A DNA stretch of 64,000 bases. It comes from Euptelea pleiosperma. Taxonomy: Eukaryota; Streptophyta; Magnoliopsida; Ranunculales; Eupteleaceae. The stretch lies in contig CM068545.1 of assembly GCA_035048495.1 (NCBI GenBank), positions 44,200,450 through 44,264,449 of the forward strand. The letters run 5' to 3'. Position 1 is the first letter of the stretch, and every line of letters begins with the position of its first letter. Below, one piece after another: positions 61,434 through 64,000 of the stretch. The notes under the pieces are model-generated. The model did not search any database. It was not told where the DNA came from and was given only the letters and a program-made list of their open reading frames with translations. The translations under genes and the position numbers were made by a program.

Positions 61434-63489
61434 GTTATAGACTTTTTCGCAACCGGACTTCGTAATTTGACTCGATATATTTTATTATAATTGTTTTAAC
61501 GCATTTGAAGTGTTGAAACAAAAATCGGGATAGTTGAAACAAGTTTGTTCCATCCGTGCGTGAATGACTCTAATTGGACTCAGTTTGGTTGTTACATTTC
61601 GAAGCCTATAACTAGTGACTTTTGTGCAACCGGACATCGTAATTTGACTCAAACTCTTCCATTACTATTGTTTCAACACATTTGAAGTGTTTGAGAAAGA
61701 TTCGGGACAGTCGCAACAATTTTGCTCCATCCGTGCGTCAATGTCTCTATTTGGACTCAGTTTGTGTGTTACATTCCGAAGCCTATAACTAGTGACTTTT
61801 TCGCAACCGGACCCTGTAATTTGACTCAAACTCTTCCATTACTATTGTTTCAACACATTTGAAGTGTATGAACAAGATTTGGGACAGTCGAAAGTAGTTT
61901 GCTCCATCCGTTCGTCAATGTCTCTAATTGGACTCAATTTGTGTGTTACATTCCTAAGCCTATAATTACTTCCTTTTTCGCAATCGAAATCTGTAATTTG
62001 ACTCAATATCTTCTATTACAATTGTTTTAACGCATTTGATGTGTTGGAACAAGATTAGGGACTGTCGGAACAAGTTTACCCCATTCGTGCGTAAATGACT
62101 CCAATTGCACTCAGTTTGTGCGTTACATTCCCAAGCTTATAACTAGTGACTTTTGCACAACCGGACCTCGTAATTTGACTCAATATCTTCCATTACAATT
62201 GTTTTAACACATTTGAACTGTTGAAAAAAGATTCGGGACAGTCGAAACAAGTTTGCTCCATTCGTTCGTCAATGTCTCTAATTGGACTCAGTTTGGGTGT
62301 TACATTCCTAGGCCTATAATTACTGACTTTTTCGTAACCGGACTTCGTATTTTGGCTCAATATCTTGTATTACAATTGTTTTAACACATTTGAAGTGTTG
62401 AACAAGATTCGGGACTGTCGGAACAAGTTTGCCCCATTCGTGCGTCAATGACTCTAATTGGACTCAGTTTGTGCGTTACATTCCTTAGCTTATAACTAGT
62501 GACTTTTTCACAACCGGACCTCGTAATTTGACTCAACATCTTCTATTACAATTGTTTTAACACATTTGAAGACTTGGAACAAGATTCGGGACAGTCGGAA
62601 CAAGTTTGCTCCGTTCGTGCGTCAATGGCTATAATTGGACTCAGTTTGTGCGTTACACTCCTAAGCTTATAACAAGTGACTTTTTCGCAACTGGATCTCG
62701 TAATTTGACTCAATCTGTTCCATTGCAATTGTTTCAACACATTTAAAGTCTTGGAACAAGATTTAGGACAGTCGGAAGAAGTTTGCTCCATCCGTTCGTC
62801 AACGTCTTTAATTGGACTCAATTTGTTTGTTACATTCCTAAGCCTATAATTACTTACTTTTTCGCAATCGGACTTCGTAATTTGACTCAATATCTTCTTA
62901 CGATTGTTTCAACACATTTGAAGTGTTGGAACAAGATTCGGGACTGTCGGAACAGGTTTACCGCATCGTGCGTCAATAACCCTAATTGGACTCAGTTTGT
63001 GCGTTACATTCCCAAGCTTATAACTAGTTTCATTTGCACAACCGGATCTCGTAATTTGACTTAGTATCTTCCATTACAATTGTTTCAACACATTTGAACT
63101 GTTGAAAAAAGATTCGGGACAATCGGAACAAGTTTGCTCCATTCGTTCGTCAATGTCTCTAATTGGACTCAGATTGGGTGTTACATTCCTAAGCCTATAA
63201 TTACTGACTTTTTCGCAACCAGACTTCGTAATTTCACTCAATATCTTCTATTAGAATTGTTTTAACACATTTGAAGTGTTAGAACAAGATTCGGGACTAT
63301 AGGAACAAGTTTGTCCCATTCGTGCATCAATGACTCTAATTGGACTCAGTTTGTGCGTCACATTCCAAAGCTTATAACTAGTGAGTTTTGCACAACCGGA
63401 CCTCGTAATTTGACTCAATCTCTTCCATTGTAATTGTTTCAACACATTTGAAGTGTTGGAACAAGATTCGGGACAATCGGAACAAGTTT
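61434..63489. repeat. 2056-bp sub-unit, super-unit 4
   Basis: First-type until about 61525, then 997-end type from about 61551 (CGTGCGTGAATGAC): a junction different from that in super-unit 3. Confidence 0.87.
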
Positions 63490-64000
63490 GTTATTTACTT
63501 TTTCACAACCGGACTTCGTAATTTGACTCAATATCTTTTATTATAATTGTTTTAACACATTTGAAGTGTTGGAACAAGAATCGGGATAGTTGAAACAATT
63601 TTGTTCCATCCGTGCGTCAATGACTCTAATTGGACTCAGTTTGGTTGTTACATTCCGAAGCCTATAACTAGTGACTTTTGTGCAACCGGACATCGTAATT
63701 TGACTCAAACTCTTCCATTACTATTGTTTCAACACATTTGAAGTGTTTGAGAAAGATTCGGGACAGTCGCAACAATTTTGCTCTATCCGTGCGTCAATGT
63801 CTCTATTTGGACTCAGTTTGTGTGTTACATTCCGAAGCCTATAACTAGTGACTTTTTCGCAACCGGACCCTGTAATTTGACTCAAACTCTTCCATTACTA
63901 TTGTTTCAACACATTTGAAGTGTATGAACAAGATTTGGGACAGTCGAAAGAAGTTTGCTCCATCCGTTCGTCAATGTCTCTAATTGGACTCAATTTGTGT

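Larger units (their letters stand above)
41759..64000. repeat. Right 177-bp satellite array with super-HOR organisation
   Basis: Same monomer family and orientation as the left and middle arrays. From about 44 kb on, the basic HOR is replaced by a longer repeat: positions in the same phase are 44184, 49563, 54870, 59180 and 63490, giving steps of 5379, 5307, 4310 and 4310 bp. The last 511 bp from 63490 begin a further copy that leaves the window. No gene is visible. Confidence 0.95.

Noticed and set aside
44184..64000. Super-units as an assembly artefact
   Set aside because: The copies differ by private variants and by different 997-bp junctions, which a simple duplicated contig would not show. 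I keep them as real, but read-level proof is not available here.
1..64000. rRNA, tRNA, telomeric repeats or host genes
   Set aside because: No rRNA-like or tRNA-like blocks, no TTTAGGG arrays and no coding frame other than the retrotransposon gag-pol were seen.

Overview
The window is plant (angiosperm) heterochromatin, most likely a centromeric or pericentromeric satellite array. About 48 kb of the 64 kb is one tandem satellite with a 177-bp monomer. The only real protein-coding gene is the Gag-Pol of an Athila-type Ty3/gypsy LTR retrotransposon, a plant-specific lineage known to insert into centromeric satellites (for example in Arabidopsis). I cannot name the species, and I do not recognise the monomer as a named satellite.

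Layout. (1) 1-14344: satellite in higher-order repeats (HORs) of about 2.41 kb, each 13 full monomers plus one monomer shortened to 113 bp; a 100-N assembly gap lies at 2052-2151. (2) 14345-27345: a 13.0-kb Athila element, sense on the minus strand, TG...CA ends, 5-bp target duplication TTTGT, one intact gag-pol frame. Its sense-3' LTR (left) is complete at 3378 bp. Its sense-5' LTR (right) keeps only 1123 bp and has lost the part that held the TATA box, R, U5 and apparently the primer binding site. (3) 27346-39061: satellite continuing in the same HOR phase, with local 60-bp duplications and monomer losses. (4) 39062-41758: a 2.7-kb solo LTR of a related but diverged Athila subfamily, same orientation, target duplication AGGAA. 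(5) 41759-64000: satellite reorganised into a second-level repeat: about 5.3, 5.3, 4.3 and 4.3 kb super-units, each built from sub-units of about 2.25 and 2.06 kb with or without an extra 997-bp sub-unit.

The history can be partly read from the sequence. HORs were amplified, local two-HOR blocks were duplicated, and the Athila element then inserted into one copy while a close paralogue near 32.04 kb stayed empty. The two LTR copies differ at only one position that I could see over 1123 bp, so the insertion is recent. In the right block the 997-bp sub-unit is absent from two super-units with different junctions, a trace of repeated unequal exchange. There is no operon, defence system or host gene here. 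The interest lies in the layered repeat organisation and its interplay with satellite-targeting retrotransposons.
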